64,000 bases of DNA from Pseudohalioglobus sediminis (GCF_008370495.1 NZ_VTUX01000007.1:62001-126000); one strand, 5' to 3'. Numbered from the stretch's first letter, positions 43,693-53,212 are shown. The notes: generated by a model not told the origin, from the letters alone. Numbers and translations: made by a program.

Positions 43693-44892
43693 ATGGACAT
43701 CACCCGAAGGACATTGGTCAGATCCACCCTACTTGCTGCTGGCTGGGCCAGCAGCGGCCACTTACTGAGTGCCTGCTCCAATTCAGCGGACTATGCAACC
43801 ACGCCACTTTCGAATATGGAGAACATTGGCGCACTTCTGGCTGAGGATCGCAATGGAATACGACTTCCTCCGGGCTTTAGCTCCAAAGTCATCGCCCAAT
43901 CTGGACAACCGGTCATAGCGGGCGACCCATTCCTCTGGGGCGCATCCCCTGACGGGGGAGCCTGCTTCGCCCAGCAAGACGGCAGCTGGATTTACGTATG
44001 CAATAACGAACTGGGGGGTAATGCAGGCGGCGTTTCAGCCATCCATTTCGATAGGACTGGCGCGCCACAGTCAGCCTACCCGATTCTTACTGGCACCAGC
44101 CGGAATTGTGCAGGCGGTAAACTCCCGTATGGCAGGTGGCTCTCGTGTGAAGAAACACCGACCGGCCAAGTCTACGAATGCGACCCCACCGGTAAAAAGC
44201 CCGCGATTGTTCGCCCACTTCTTGGCGTCTTCAGACATGAAGCCGCGGCTTATGACCTTGAAAACCATCATATATACCTGACGGAAGACAGGCCTGATGG
44301 AAAGCTCTATCGCTTTGTCCCAGGCAATTTCCGCCCAGATGGTTATGCCGACCTTTCTTCGGGACACCTGGAGGTGGCCGAGATCGTCGACGTCGTCACC
44401 GGTGCGGCGGTTTGGCACCGATTGCCAGATCCAGAGGCCCACAAAGAGGAAACTCGCTTCCAGGTTGCTGAAGCCACGTCATTCGCTGGCGGTGAAGGCA
44501 TCGAATATCATGAAGGCAAAGTTTACTTCACCACGAAAATCAGCAATCAAGTTCACGTCTATGACACCCAGAAACAACGTTTTTCAGTGCTCTATGACAA
44601 GAAAGAGCACGACCCTGCCATCTTATCCGGCGTGGATAACATACACCTGAACAGTCATGGAGATATCTTTGTGGCTGAAGATGGTGGAGACATGCAGGTC
44701 GTCGTTATCACCAAGGGTGGAAACATAAAGCCACTGTTGGAAATACCATCACACAGAGCCTCAGAAATAACCGGACCGGCATTTAGCCCGGACCTGAAGC
44801 ACTTCTATTTTAGCTCGCAGCGTGGCGCATCCGGTTCTGTTTTTGACGGCACTACCTACCAGATCACCGGGCCGTTTTTTATTAGTAGCTGA
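43693..44892 (+). CDS. DUF839 / PhoX-like exported protein
   Basis: A 399-residue beta-propeller-type protein of the DUF839 (PhoX) family. It starts MDITRRTLVRSTLLAAGWAS, a twin-arginine signal with a lipobox-like LLSAC (Cys28), so it is exported and perhaps lipid-anchored. Family-like segments are SCEETPTGQVYECDPTG, GVFRHEAAAYDLENHHIYLT and FAGGEGIEYHEGKVYFTT. PhoX enzymes are Ca/Fe-dependent phosphatases, but this protein is shorter than typical PhoX and may be a non-phosphatase relative. Codon use is AT-richer than surrounding core genes. Confidence 0.82.
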   Translation: MDITRRTLVRSTLLAAGWASSGHLLSACSNSADYATTPLSNMENIGALLAEDRNGIRLPPGFSSKVIAQSGQPVIAGDPFLWGASPDGGACFAQQDGSWIYVCNNELGGNAGGVSAIHFDRTGAPQSAYPILTGTSRNCAGGKLPYGRWLSCEETPTGQVYECDPTGKKPAIVRPLLGVFRHEAAAYDLENHHIYLTEDRPDGKLYRFVPGNFRPDGYADLSSGHLEVAEIVDVVTGAAVWHRLPDPEAHKEETRFQVAEATSFAGGEGIEYHEGKVYFTTKISNQVHVYDTQKQRFSVLYDKKEHDPAILSGVDNIHLNSHGDIFVAEDGGDMQVVVITKGGNIKPLLEIPSHRASEITGPAFSPDLKHFYFSSQRGASGSVFDGTTYQITGPFFISS

Positions 44893-45021
44893 CGCATTGC
44901 GCGCGTTGTAACGAGGCGTAAGCTGCTGATGCCAGGGGAACCACGGGATCTTCGCCCCAGGGAAAAACCTACCGTATTGGCGACTACCTAAAGGCCGGCT
45001 CTCGCTAGCGTAACCTCTGCC

Positions 45022-45060
45022 AAACAATAAAGCCCCCGCGTTGCGGGGGCTTTATTGTTT
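45022..45060. terminator. Bidirectional intrinsic terminator (copy 1)
   Basis: A perfect inverted repeat with 18-base arms (45022-45039 and 45043-45060) around a GTT loop. The GC-rich core GCCCCCGC/GCGGGGGC is flanked by AT tracts on both sides, so it can stop transcription in either direction. It is a near copy of the terminator beside tRNA-Val. Confidence 0.8.
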
Positions 45061-45078
45061 GGTAGGACTACCCAGATT
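45030..45078 (-). repeat. Duplicated tRNA-Val 3' end plus terminator (distal copy)
   Basis: These 49 bases match 45211-45259 with two differences. They comprise the GC-rich terminator arm and, at 45060-45078, the last 19 bases of the tRNA-Val gene including CCA. The rest of a tRNA is absent. Such 3'-end duplications mark attachment sites of integrative elements or collapse of tandem tRNA genes. Confidence 0.75.
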
Positions 45079-45080
45079 GA

Positions 45081-45165
45081 TCACAACACCCTTTTGGGGT
45101 GTTGTGACCCCTTCGGGGCGCCTTCGCTTTGCTTCGGCGTCTAAACTCTCCCGCCGGGAGAGTTT
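45081..45165. repeat. Two perfect hairpins between the tRNA-end repeats
   Basis: Hairpin 1 at 45081-45107 has 11-base arms (TCACAACACCC/GGGTGTTGTGA) and a TTTTG loop. Hairpin 2 at 45143-45165 has 10-base arms (AAACTCTCCC/GGGAGAGTTT) and a GCC loop. A short CCCC-TTC-GGGG hairpin lies between. No gene is present. Confidence 0.65.
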
Positions 45166-45200
45166 GTCGAAGGCTGTTCTGCATCTTATGGATACTCAAA

Positions 45201-45240
45201 CCAAACAAAAAAGCCCCCGCGTTGCGGAGGCTTTGTTGTT

Positions 45241-45243
<3 letters not shown>
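45201..45243 (-). terminator. tRNA-Val terminator
   Basis: Inverted repeat with 20-base arms (45201-45220/45224-45243, two mismatches). On the minus strand it follows the tRNA directly and ends in a T6 tract, a normal intrinsic terminator. Confidence 0.8.
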
Positions 45244-45317
<74 letters not shown>

Positions 45318-45418
45318 GTGGAGGCCGGGGATTATAAGCCCAGCGGTGGAATTGCTCAACACCCGCGAGGGGAATGCTGTGCGCGCCTGGCTGCGCGAGG
45401 AGAGGACTGGGGATCGGC

Positions 45419-46294
45419 ATGTGGCAGGACGTGGAGGCAAGCATCAACCAGGCAACGGGGGAGCGGTTCAGGGTCCGGGCCAGCTATCCCGTGGCTGGTG
45501 GTTGCATCAATGAAAGCGCTGTTCTCGAGGATGGCGGCAAGCGCTATTTCGTGAAGCGCAATCTTGCGGCGCTGGAGGGCATGTTCCACGCCGAGGCCGC
45601 CGCGCTGCGGGAAATCATCGCCACGCATAGCCTGGGTGCGCCAGCGCCTGTCGCCACCGGGTGCGATGGCAAAAACAGCTGGCTGGTACTGGAATACCTC
45701 GACCTCACGGGCACCGGCGGCGCCGCCGAGGCCGCCCTGGGACTTGGCCTGGCCCGCATGCACCGGCACCAGGCCGGTGCCTTCGGCTTCCACGACAGCA
45801 ATTTTATCGGCGCGACCCCGCAGCCAAACAACTGGCACCGAGACTGGGTGGCCTTTTTTGGCGAGCAGCGCCTGCACCACCAGCTGTCCCTGGCAGCGCA
45901 GAACGGTGCCGGCCACAGCCTGCTTGATGCCGGCGAGCGGCTGCTGGAACGCCTGCCGGGGTTCTTTGACCGTTATACCCCCCTGCCCTCGCTGCTGCAC
46001 GGTGACCTGTGGGGCGGCAACTGGGCTGCCGAAGCCGATGGAAATCCGGTGATTTTTGATCCTGCGGCCTACTACGGTGACCGTGAGGCGGACCTGGCCA
46101 TGACCGAGCTGTTCGGCGGGTTCGGTGATCGTTTTTACCACTCCTACCGTGATGCCTGGGACATTGATCCGGGGTATGCAACCCGTAAAGTGCTGTACAA
46201 CCTGTATCACATACTCAATCACTTCAACCTGTTCGGCGGCGGCTACGAGCGCCAGGCCCGGGACATGATTGACCGGCTACTGGCCGAGGTATAA
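45419..46294 (+). CDS. Fructosamine kinase family protein
   Basis: A 291-residue APH-fold kinase of the fructosamine/ketosamine-3-kinase family. Marks are GGCINESAVLEDGGKRYFVK near residue 25 (ATP lysine), the catalytic loop LLHGDLWGGNWAA near 197, and FDPAAYYGDREADLAM near 218 (metal Asp). It would phosphorylate sugars attached to lysines, allowing deglycation of proteins, or act on small ketosamines. The ATG at 45419 is used because it starts the conserved domain; an in-frame ATG at 45374 is possible. Confidence 0.9.
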   Translation: MWQDVEASINQATGERFRVRASYPVAGGCINESAVLEDGGKRYFVKRNLAALEGMFHAEAAALREIIATHSLGAPAPVATGCDGKNSWLVLEYLDLTGTGGAAEAALGLGLARMHRHQAGAFGFHDSNFIGATPQPNNWHRDWVAFFGEQRLHHQLSLAAQNGAGHSLLDAGERLLERLPGFFDRYTPLPSLLHGDLWGGNWAAEADGNPVIFDPAAYYGDREADLAMTELFGGFGDRFYHSYRDAWDIDPGYATRKVLYNLYHILNHFNLFGGGYERQARDMIDRLLAEV

Positions 46295-46374
46295 GCGCGC
46301 ATGGAACTGCCGGGCCGCCCCCGGCTGCAGCGTCGGCGCAGCCGGCCGCAATTAACATGAGGTAAAGCCTACAC

Positions 46375-47556
46375 ATGAACATAGAACTGACAGCCGCGCA
46401 CAAGGCGCTGCAGCAGGAAGTCCGGGACTACATGAAAACCGTCATGACCCCGGAGCTGCTGGAAGAAATGAAAGACGACGACCTCAAGGAAGGCGGCGGA
46501 CCCGAATTTCGCAAACAGTATGCGCGCATGGGTGCCGATGGCTGGATCGGCCTGTCCTGGCCGCGGGAACTGGGCGGCAAGGAACTGTCGCATGTCGAGC
46601 AGTATATATTCACTGACGAGGTCATCCGCTCCGGTTTTGCCTACCCGTTTCTCACCACCGAGGCGGTGGCGCCCGTCATTGCCGCCAACGCCAACGCAGC
46701 GGTGCGTGAAGAGGTTGTGGGTGGCGTGAAGCGCGGCGAGGTCACCATTGCCATCGGGTATTCCGAACCGACCGCCGGCACGGATCTCGCAAGCCTGCGC
46801 ACGCGCGCGGAACGCGACGGGGATGACTGGGTGATCAATGGCCAGAAAATGTGGACCAGCCTGGCAAACTATGCCGACTACGTGTGGCTGGCGGCGCGCA
46901 CGGACCCGCACGCAGAAAAGAAGCACAAGGGCCTGACCATGTTCCTGGTACCGACCAGTTCGCCGGGGTTCTCCTGTACGCCGGTGCGCACCCTCGGCGC
47001 GCGCACCAATGCCACCTATTACGAGAATGTGCGCATCCCGGACAGCTACCGTGTAGGCGAGGTCAATGCCGGCTGGAAGCTGATAACCAGCCAGCTTAAC
47101 GTCGAACGCCTGTCCCTGTTCACCCACGGCCAGGTGGATTCGCTGTACCGCGGTGTCGCCGAATGGGCTGCAGCCACCGAGTCGCCCCGCGGCGGCCGGG
47201 TGATCGAACAAGCCTGGGTGCAGCACAACCTGGCGCGGGTAAAAACCGGGCTGGAAGCACTGAAAATCATGTGCTGGAAGCAGGCCTGGTCCATGGACCA
47301 GGGGCCGCTGGACATGGCGGATGCATCGACAGCGAAAGTGTACGGCAGCGAATTCTTCGTCGAGCTGTACCGCCTGCTGCTGGAAGTCATGGGCCAGGCC
47401 GGCAGCATCGCCGCCGGTTCGCCCGGCGCCATCCTGCAAGGCAAGCTGGAGTTCCGCTGGCGGGTGGGCTCCATCCTGACCTTCGGCGGCGGCGCCAACG
47501 AAGTACAACGTGACATTATCGCCATGGCGGGCCTGTGGATGCCGCGCACGCGCTAG
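46375..47556 (+). CDS. Acyl-CoA dehydrogenase
   Basis: A 393-residue flavoprotein oxidising an acyl-CoA at C2-C3 with electron transfer to ETF. It has GYSEPTAGTDLASLRTRAER near residue 125 (flavin-binding), GQKMWTSLANYADYVWLAAR near 160 and LQGKLEFRWRVGSILTFGGG near the end. The tandem arrangement with a second, divergent ACAD 10 bases downstream is typical of heterodimeric steroid- or terpenoid-type dehydrogenases (FadE pairs), so this may act on a bulky side chain rather than a fatty acid. Confidence 0.92.
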   Translation: MNIELTAAHKALQQEVRDYMKTVMTPELLEEMKDDDLKEGGGPEFRKQYARMGADGWIGLSWPRELGGKELSHVEQYIFTDEVIRSGFAYPFLTTEAVAPVIAANANAAVREEVVGGVKRGEVTIAIGYSEPTAGTDLASLRTRAERDGDDWVINGQKMWTSLANYADYVWLAARTDPHAEKKHKGLTMFLVPTSSPGFSCTPVRTLGARTNATYYENVRIPDSYRVGEVNAGWKLITSQLNVERLSLFTHGQVDSLYRGVAEWAAATESPRGGRVIEQAWVQHNLARVKTGLEALKIMCWKQAWSMDQGPLDMADASTAKVYGSEFFVELYRLLLEVMGQAGSIAAGSPGAILQGKLEFRWRVGSILTFGGGANEVQRDIIAMAGLWMPRTR

Positions 47557-47565
47557 GAGAAAACT

Positions 47566-48699
47566 ATGGATTTCAGTATTCCCGAAGAACTCACCAGCGC
47601 CCGCGAGCTGGCGCAGCAAATCTTCAACGATTTCACCACCGTCGATCGGCTCAAGAAGATCGAACAGCAGGACCAACGCTTCGATGCCGAGCTGTGGCAG
47701 GCGCTCGCCGCGGCGGGCCTGCTGGGGCTGGACATTGAGGAATGCCATGGTGGCACTGACATGGGCTTCTTCGCCCTCAGCGCACTGTGCGAGGAGGCCG
47801 GGCGCTGCGTGGCGCCGATTCCGCTGGTGCCGGTACTGGTTGCCGCGGCCGGCACCCTGCGTCGCTTCGGCTCGAACGCCCTGCGCGACCGCTGGTTACC
47901 CGCCATAGCCGATGGCTCGGCCTGCATCACCGCGGCGCTGGAAGAATATCAAAACGATGATCCTGCCGCGCCCGCAGCCACCGCCAGCCCACTGGATGGC
48001 GGCATGGCCATCAGCGGCACCAGGATCTGCGTCAGCCACGCCAGCTCGGCGGCGCGCATCCTGGTGTCTGCGCGCACCGATGGCGGTGACCTGGTTGTGG
48101 CCCTGGTAGACCCCCGGGCAGCCGGCGTTACGCTGACACCGCAAACCGTTACCGGCGGCGACACGTGCCACGAGATGCAGATGGACCAGGTGCAGGTCCC
48201 CGCGGAAGACGTCGTCGTTTCCGGCGCGCGCGCCGGCGAGGCCATGCGCTGGGCTGTGCAGGCCACGCGGACCGCGCTGTGCGCCACCGTATTGGGCCTT
48301 ACGGACAAGATGATGCGCATGACCGGCTCCTATACCACGGAGCGCGAGCAGTTCGGCCGCGCCATCGCCACCTTCCAGGCAGTCAGCCACCGGGTGGCTG
48401 ACTGCTATATCGACGTGGAATGCCTGCGCCTGGTGACGCACCAGGCCGCCTCGCTGATCGACCAGGGCCGCCCCGCGGAGGAGGCCGTCACCATCGCCAA
48501 GATATGGTGCGGCGACACCGCTCACCGGGTCAGCCAGGCCGCCCAGCATTGTCACGGCGGCACCGGCGTGGACCGCGACTACCCGCTGTTTCGCTACTGC
48601 ATGGCAGCGCGGCAGATTGAATTAACCCTGGGCAACAGCGCCAGCCTGACCGGGCAGCTGGGCGAACAGATCGCAGCAGAATTCCTGGCCACGGCCTGA
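47566..48699 (+). CDS. Acyl-CoA dehydrogenase, partner subunit
   Basis: A 377-residue ACAD-family protein. The N-terminal helical domain (EECHGGTDMGFFALSALCEE) and the C-terminal flavin/CoA part (TEREQFGRAIATFQAVSHRV, HCHGGTGVDRDYPLFRYCMA) are intact. The middle beta domain is degenerate, which is common in the second subunit of alpha2beta2 ACAD pairs. It starts 10 bases after the first ACAD with AGGAGAAA upstream and should be co-translated. Confidence 0.9.
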   Translation: MDFSIPEELTSARELAQQIFNDFTTVDRLKKIEQQDQRFDAELWQALAAAGLLGLDIEECHGGTDMGFFALSALCEEAGRCVAPIPLVPVLVAAAGTLRRFGSNALRDRWLPAIADGSACITAALEEYQNDDPAAPAATASPLDGGMAISGTRICVSHASSAARILVSARTDGGDLVVALVDPRAAGVTLTPQTVTGGDTCHEMQMDQVQVPAEDVVVSGARAGEAMRWAVQATRTALCATVLGLTDKMMRMTGSYTTEREQFGRAIATFQAVSHRVADCYIDVECLRLVTHQAASLIDQGRPAEEAVTIAKIWCGDTAHRVSQAAQHCHGGTGVDRDYPLFRYCMAARQIELTLGNSASLTGQLGEQIAAEFLATA

Positions 48700-48731
48700 A
48701 CGGGCTCCGGGCGCGACCTGCGGCGACGATT

Positions 48732-50468
48732 TCAGCGCAGCATCGCCGTGGGGAAATAGCTGTAACAGTCCAGCAGTACTGCGGCGGCTCCGCGCGCATC
48801 GCCGTTGGCGCGCAGCAATGTGGCCTGCAACTGGCACGCGGTCTTCTGCCATGGCACGGCTTCGCGCACCGCGCGCACTGTTTCCAATGACCTGTCATAG
48901 TCGCCACGGCGGTACATCACCATCGCCCGCGTGAGCTGGCGCACCGGCGAAGTCGGCGGGGCGATGGCCTCATCGGGCAACTTCACCGTGGTGCGCGCCG
49001 CCAGCCAGGATACCGAGTCCTGGTACAGCGGCCGCCAGCGACCTGTGGCCAGCAGTTCCTGCAGCTTGGCCTGGCCACCGCGCTGTGCATACGGCCACAG
49101 CATGAACTGGGCCCCGCTGCTCTCTACCGTTTCCACCCAGCCCGGTGCGCCACCCAGCACGCCCACGTAGTGGTAATAGTTTTCCGCGTTGTAGACCGTA
49201 TCAGCGCGGCCATCGATGTAGACCCTGAGCTCACCATCGCTGCGCCAGTGCAGGTAACCGCCCCAGTTGTAGTAGGCGTAAACATTGCCGCTCAGGCCAT
49301 TGGCCTGCATAAAACTGACCGTGTCCTCCGGGTAGTTGTACTCCGCGGTCAGGTAATGGAAAGCCGGCGCAGCCTGCAGGGGATAAGGCGCCAGTCGCAG
49401 CAGGGCAAAAACCAGCGCTACCGCGGCCACGGCAAAGCGCAGCGCCGGGATGCGCACCTGGCTGAAAAAAGCAGCGAGCAAGGGCGCCAGCAGCAGTGCC
49501 AGCGAAATCGCATAAATTGGAATAAAACGGCGCGAGGTCAGCGCCATGGCCAGGGTCAGCCCCGTCAACAGCAGCCCTTCCCAGGGTACGCCGGTTACCC
49601 GCCGCACCGAGGGCAAACAGTACAGCAGGCCAGCCAGTGGCGCCCACATGAAGTAGAAGAACAACGGCGAGCGAATCCCGCCCTCGGCGAAAGGCGACAA
49701 CCATTCCCCGAGGCCACGATACGGTGAGCTGTCATCGAAGGCGTAAACCAGTGGATAGAGAAAGGTCTTGAAACCTGAGGGATTCAGCAAACAGACCGCC
49801 GCGCACAGCAGGCCTGTCACCACTGCAACGCGCAGCCCGGGCAGGCTGAACCGGCGCCATGGAAACAGCAGGATGGCCAGCGCCATCAGCCCGAAAAAGA
49901 AGCCACCATGCAGGTTCACCCATAACAGGAACAGCGGCAGCAGCCACCGGCGAGGGGGCGAGCGCTCCAGCGCCATGTATAGCAGCAGGCAGTAAAACAG
50001 CAGCGTATACAGGTGTGGCCTGACATCGATAAACGGGGCCGCTATGGCCGCGGCAAGGCCGGCGGCAATAAAGGCGGCGATGGCATCACCGGACTGCCGC
50101 TGCAGTGTCACCTGCAACACCAGGAAAGTGCAGACCACCACCAGCCACTTCCAATAGACGATGCTCTCCACGCCGAACAGGGAAACCCAGCCGTAGTAGA
50201 GCAGGTCCGCAAACCACTCGTGATTCAGCCAGTCTTCGCCATGGCGGGAAAAGGACCAGTCATCCACCATCCATGCACTGCCGGTCTGCACCAGTTCGCG
50301 CCCGGCGGCGAGGTGCCACCACATGTCTGAACCCGCCATTTCCGTGTAACCGTAAGACAGGTAGAGCAGCGCGCCGGCGAGCAGCAACAACAGGCTGAGT
50401 GGTCTGGTCAGGGATGCGGTCACGGCCTGCAAGAATCTAATTCCGTTCCTGCCGGGCGGAACCTGCAC
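48732..50468 (-). CDS. GT-C-like polytopic membrane protein
   Basis: A 578-residue protein with about 11-12 helices and a C-terminal periplasmic domain of some 170 residues. The first periplasmic loop has GSDMWWHLAAGRELVQTG and DDWSFSRHGEDWLNHEW, the acidic D-x-WWHL pattern of uncharacterised GT-C-like glycosyltransferases. The C-terminus ends in helix pairs that look TPR-like (AMVMYRRGDYDRSLETVRAV). It overlaps the upstream GT2 gene by 32 bases, which suggests both act on the same lipid-linked sugar. Confidence 0.7.
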   Translation of the reverse strand: MQVPPGRNGIRFLQAVTASLTRPLSLLLLLAGALLYLSYGYTEMAGSDMWWHLAAGRELVQTGSAWMVDDWSFSRHGEDWLNHEWFADLLYYGWVSLFGVESIVYWKWLVVVCTFLVLQVTLQRQSGDAIAAFIAAGLAAAIAAPFIDVRPHLYTLLFYCLLLYMALERSPPRRWLLPLFLLWVNLHGGFFFGLMALAILLFPWRRFSLPGLRVAVVTGLLCAAVCLLNPSGFKTFLYPLVYAFDDSSPYRGLGEWLSPFAEGGIRSPLFFYFMWAPLAGLLYCLPSVRRVTGVPWEGLLLTGLTLAMALTSRRFIPIYAISLALLLAPLLAAFFSQVRIPALRFAVAAVALVFALLRLAPYPLQAAPAFHYLTAEYNYPEDTVSFMQANGLSGNVYAYYNWGGYLHWRSDGELRVYIDGRADTVYNAENYYHYVGVLGGAPGWVETVESSGAQFMLWPYAQRGGQAKLQELLATGRWRPLYQDSVSWLAARTTVKLPDEAIAPPTSPVRQLTRAMVMYRRGDYDRSLETVRAVREAVPWQKTACQLQATLLRANGDARGAAAVLLDCYSYFPTAMLR

Positions 50469-51399
50469 CGCCGGCAGGATGATAGCCCTTGAGAAAATAC
50501 AGTGCCCTGCCCTTGCTCTCCTGGTAGGTGCGCGCCAGGTATTCGCCGATAATGCCCAGGCAGATCAGCTGCACCCCGCCCAGGAACAGGATGATAATCA
50601 CCAGCGACGGATACCCCGGAACCGGGTTACCGTACAGCAGGGTACGAATCAGCATGAAAGCGCCGTAAAGAAAAGCCAGACTCGAGGTGACCAGGCCGAG
50701 ATAGGTAGCCATTTTCAGCGGGGCAGCCGAGAAGGACGTAATACCCTCGAGGGCCAGGTTCCACAGGCGCGGATAGGTCCACTTGCTCTGGCCTGCCGCC
50801 CGCGGTTGCCGCACATACTCGATGCCCTTCTGCGGAAAACCGATCCAGGCGTAGAGCCCTTTCATGTAACGATGACGCTCGGGCAGGGCATTGAGTGCCG
50901 CCACCGCACGCCGGCTGAGCAGGCGAAAATCCCCCACATTACGCGGGATTTCCACTTCACTGAGATATGCCAGCAGGCGATAAAACAGGCCGGCGGAGTG
51001 GCGTTTCACCGCGCTCTCGCCACGCCGCGCCACGCGCTGCCCGTAGACCACATCGTAACCCCGGCGCCACTCGGCGATGAACCGGGGAATCAGCTCGGGC
51101 GGATCCTGCAGGTCGGCGTCGATGACGACGACGGCGTCGGCATCGGCGTGATCCAACCCGGCAGACAGCGCGACCTCGCGCCCGAAGTTGCGGCTCAGTT
51201 CCAGCACAGCGACATGCGGGTCACCGTCGCGCAAGCGCTGTAGCTGGTCCAGGAAGGCGGTATCGCTGCCGTCATCCACGTAGAGCACCTGGTACGGCAT
51301 ATCGCAGTCAGCAAGCACTGCGCTGAGTCGCTGGTGAAATACTTCCAGCACCGCCGTCTCGTTATACACGGGCACTACTACCGCCAGGGTTTCTGACAC
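50437..51399 (-). CDS. GtrB-like polyprenyl-phosphate glycosyltransferase (GT2)
   Basis: A 320-residue GT2 enzyme with a cytoplasmic GT-A domain (VVVPVYNE start, DADLQDPPE as the metal-binding motif near residue 94, GDFRLLSRRA near 157) and two C-terminal membrane helices (about 228-250 and 262-285). This is the GtrB/YfdH/DPM1 type that makes undecaprenyl-phosphate-glucose or similar donors. It lies between two GT-C-like genes, which could use the donor on the periplasmic side. Confidence 0.9.
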   Translation of the reverse strand: MSETLAVVVPVYNETAVLEVFHQRLSAVLADCDMPYQVLYVDDGSDTAFLDQLQRLRDGDPHVAVLELSRNFGREVALSAGLDHADADAVVVIDADLQDPPELIPRFIAEWRRGYDVVYGQRVARRGESAVKRHSAGLFYRLLAYLSEVEIPRNVGDFRLLSRRAVAALNALPERHRYMKGLYAWIGFPQKGIEYVRQPRAAGQSKWTYPRLWNLALEGITSFSAAPLKMATYLGLVTSSLAFLYGAFMLIRTLLYGNPVPGYPSLVIIILFLGGVQLICLGIIGEYLARTYQESKGRALYFLKGYHPAGGAGSARQERN

Positions 51400-51499
51400 G
51401 CTTCGTTCCTCTCATGTTTGCGCCGGGATGCCATAGCTGGCGGCCCTGCCCGCACAGTATCACAGCTGCGACGGAGGCCGGACACTTTGGAGGCGCGCC

Positions 51500-53212
51500 T
51501 CACTCGCGCACCCGCAGCAAAATGATGTCGCCAACGAACAACTGGAAATTGCCATAAAAGGCACGGTGCAGCAGCAGTTCAGGCATGAAATGCTGCAACC
51601 GCCAGGTATGCTCCGGGGCAAGGTAGGGATGCTGGCCGGCGATCGCCTGACGGTAGAACCTCGCGTATTGCGGGCGAGTCTTGATCAGTCTGTCCAGCTG
51701 ATCCACCCGCGGCCCGTTCAGCTCATTGGCGAAGGCGGTGTCGTACCAGTTTTCACTGAGCAGGAGATACTCCGCTCGCCGCAAAGGTTGCGCGGCCCCG
51801 GCGGCATACTCCGGGCGGAACAGCACCGCACCGCTACCGGCAGGCGGGTTCACATAATAGGTATGGAACACCCTGGCGCCGGGGTGCCCGGCAAACCAGG
51901 CGCGCAGTGCCTGGCGCGGGTCGCGGTGATAGTCCGACACCATGTCCCAGGCGAGCAGTGCCGGCCACAGCAGGAACAGCACCAGAAACCAGGGGCGCCG
52001 CGCCCAAGGAGTGGCGTACAGGCCCATGGCGGCGAACAGGGCCGCCGCCGGCACCAGCGGCAGGTAATGCCGGTAGTAGGTCACCGGAGCCAGGAATGCC
52101 ATATACAACAGAAACACAGCCACCGGCAGCAGGCACAGCCAGACGCGCGCGTTGTCCCGGTCTGCCAGCATGGCGCGCAAGCCGGCGGGAATAAACAGGC
52201 TGGCGGGAATACCCAGCGCCAGCACCAGCAGCAGCGGCAGGTTCAACAGGTTGCGCAGCCACTTGTTTTCGGCGATGGCCCCGTAACCGGCACCAAAGCG
52301 GCTGTGCAGGCTGCCCGCCGTATAGGCTTGCACCAGTTCCAGCTGCGCAAAACACCACAGCAGCAGCGGCAGCGCGGCCCACAGCAGCGCGGTACCCCGG
52401 GCCAACCGGCGCCAGGGCAGCAGCAGGTAATACGCCACCAGCAACCAGCCGATACCCCAGGGCTGGTATGCCGTGTTACAGACCGTTGCCAGCCAGACAC
52501 ACAGCAACAGCACGGGCGCCAGGAAACGCCCCGGCCCGCAACCTCCGCCCAGCACCTGCCACGCTTTCACCGGCAGTACTGACAGTGCGGCGGCAAAAGC
52601 AAACACCCAGTACTTGGCCCACACCGCAAATGCCAGCAGGGGCAGGCACAGCACCAGGCCAGCCGCTCTGCCGCGGCGCAATGACGTGGCCAGGGCGGCG
52701 AGAAACAGGTAGATAAAGAACGTGGAGGCGGCATCCACGGTGCCGCTGTGTGACTGGCTGATATGAAATCCCGACACCGCCAACAGGCTGGCGGCCGTCC
52801 ACGCCACCGCGGGTTGCGACGGAAATAGCTGCAGACACAGCACCGCGAGCGCGACCACGGTCAGGGCGCCCAGCACTGCAGACCAGGAGCGCGCCACCAT
52901 GATGTGTCCGGCACTGTGGCAATAGGCCTTCACCAGTTCCGGTTTACCGCGGACACCCTCCGGGGGAGGCATACCCAGGGCAGACGCGATCGATATCGTT
53001 TGCCAGCCTACCAGGGATGAATAGGAAAACCCGTCCAGTGCCGCGCGACAGGACCCGGCCTCGTCGAAATTGACCAGTGTGAAACTGCCCGGCCCATCCC
53101 AACCCCAGCCCTGTGTTTGCGCTGAATACAAACGCGGCAGCAACGCCAGCAAGAACAGGGCGACCAGTATTAACACTTGCGGCAGGGCGCGTTCAGGCAA
53201 CGCTGCGTCCAT
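51500..53212 (-). CDS. GT39-like membrane glycosyltransferase
   Basis: A 570-residue protein with about 12 helices. The first periplasmic loop carries an Asp-Glu pair (LVNFDEAGSCRAALDG near residue 48), as in PMT/GT39 and other GT-C enzymes, followed by HISQSHSGTVDAASTFFIYL near 150. Its C-terminal 110 residues form a soluble periplasmic domain. It should transfer a sugar from a polyprenyl donor to a surface molecule. It is 100 bases upstream of the GtrB-like gene on the same strand. The acceptor is unknown. Confidence 0.75.
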   Translation of the reverse strand: MDAALPERALPQVLILVALFLLALLPRLYSAQTQGWGWDGPGSFTLVNFDEAGSCRAALDGFSYSSLVGWQTISIASALGMPPPEGVRGKPELVKAYCHSAGHIMVARSWSAVLGALTVVALAVLCLQLFPSQPAVAWTAASLLAVSGFHISQSHSGTVDAASTFFIYLFLAALATSLRRGRAAGLVLCLPLLAFAVWAKYWVFAFAAALSVLPVKAWQVLGGGCGPGRFLAPVLLLCVWLATVCNTAYQPWGIGWLLVAYYLLLPWRRLARGTALLWAALPLLLWCFAQLELVQAYTAGSLHSRFGAGYGAIAENKWLRNLLNLPLLLVLALGIPASLFIPAGLRAMLADRDNARVWLCLLPVAVFLLYMAFLAPVTYYRHYLPLVPAAALFAAMGLYATPWARRPWFLVLFLLWPALLAWDMVSDYHRDPRQALRAWFAGHPGARVFHTYYVNPPAGSGAVLFRPEYAAGAAQPLRRAEYLLLSENWYDTAFANELNGPRVDQLDRLIKTRPQYARFYRQAIAGQHPYLAPEHTWRLQHFMPELLLHRAFYGNFQLFVGDIILLRVRE

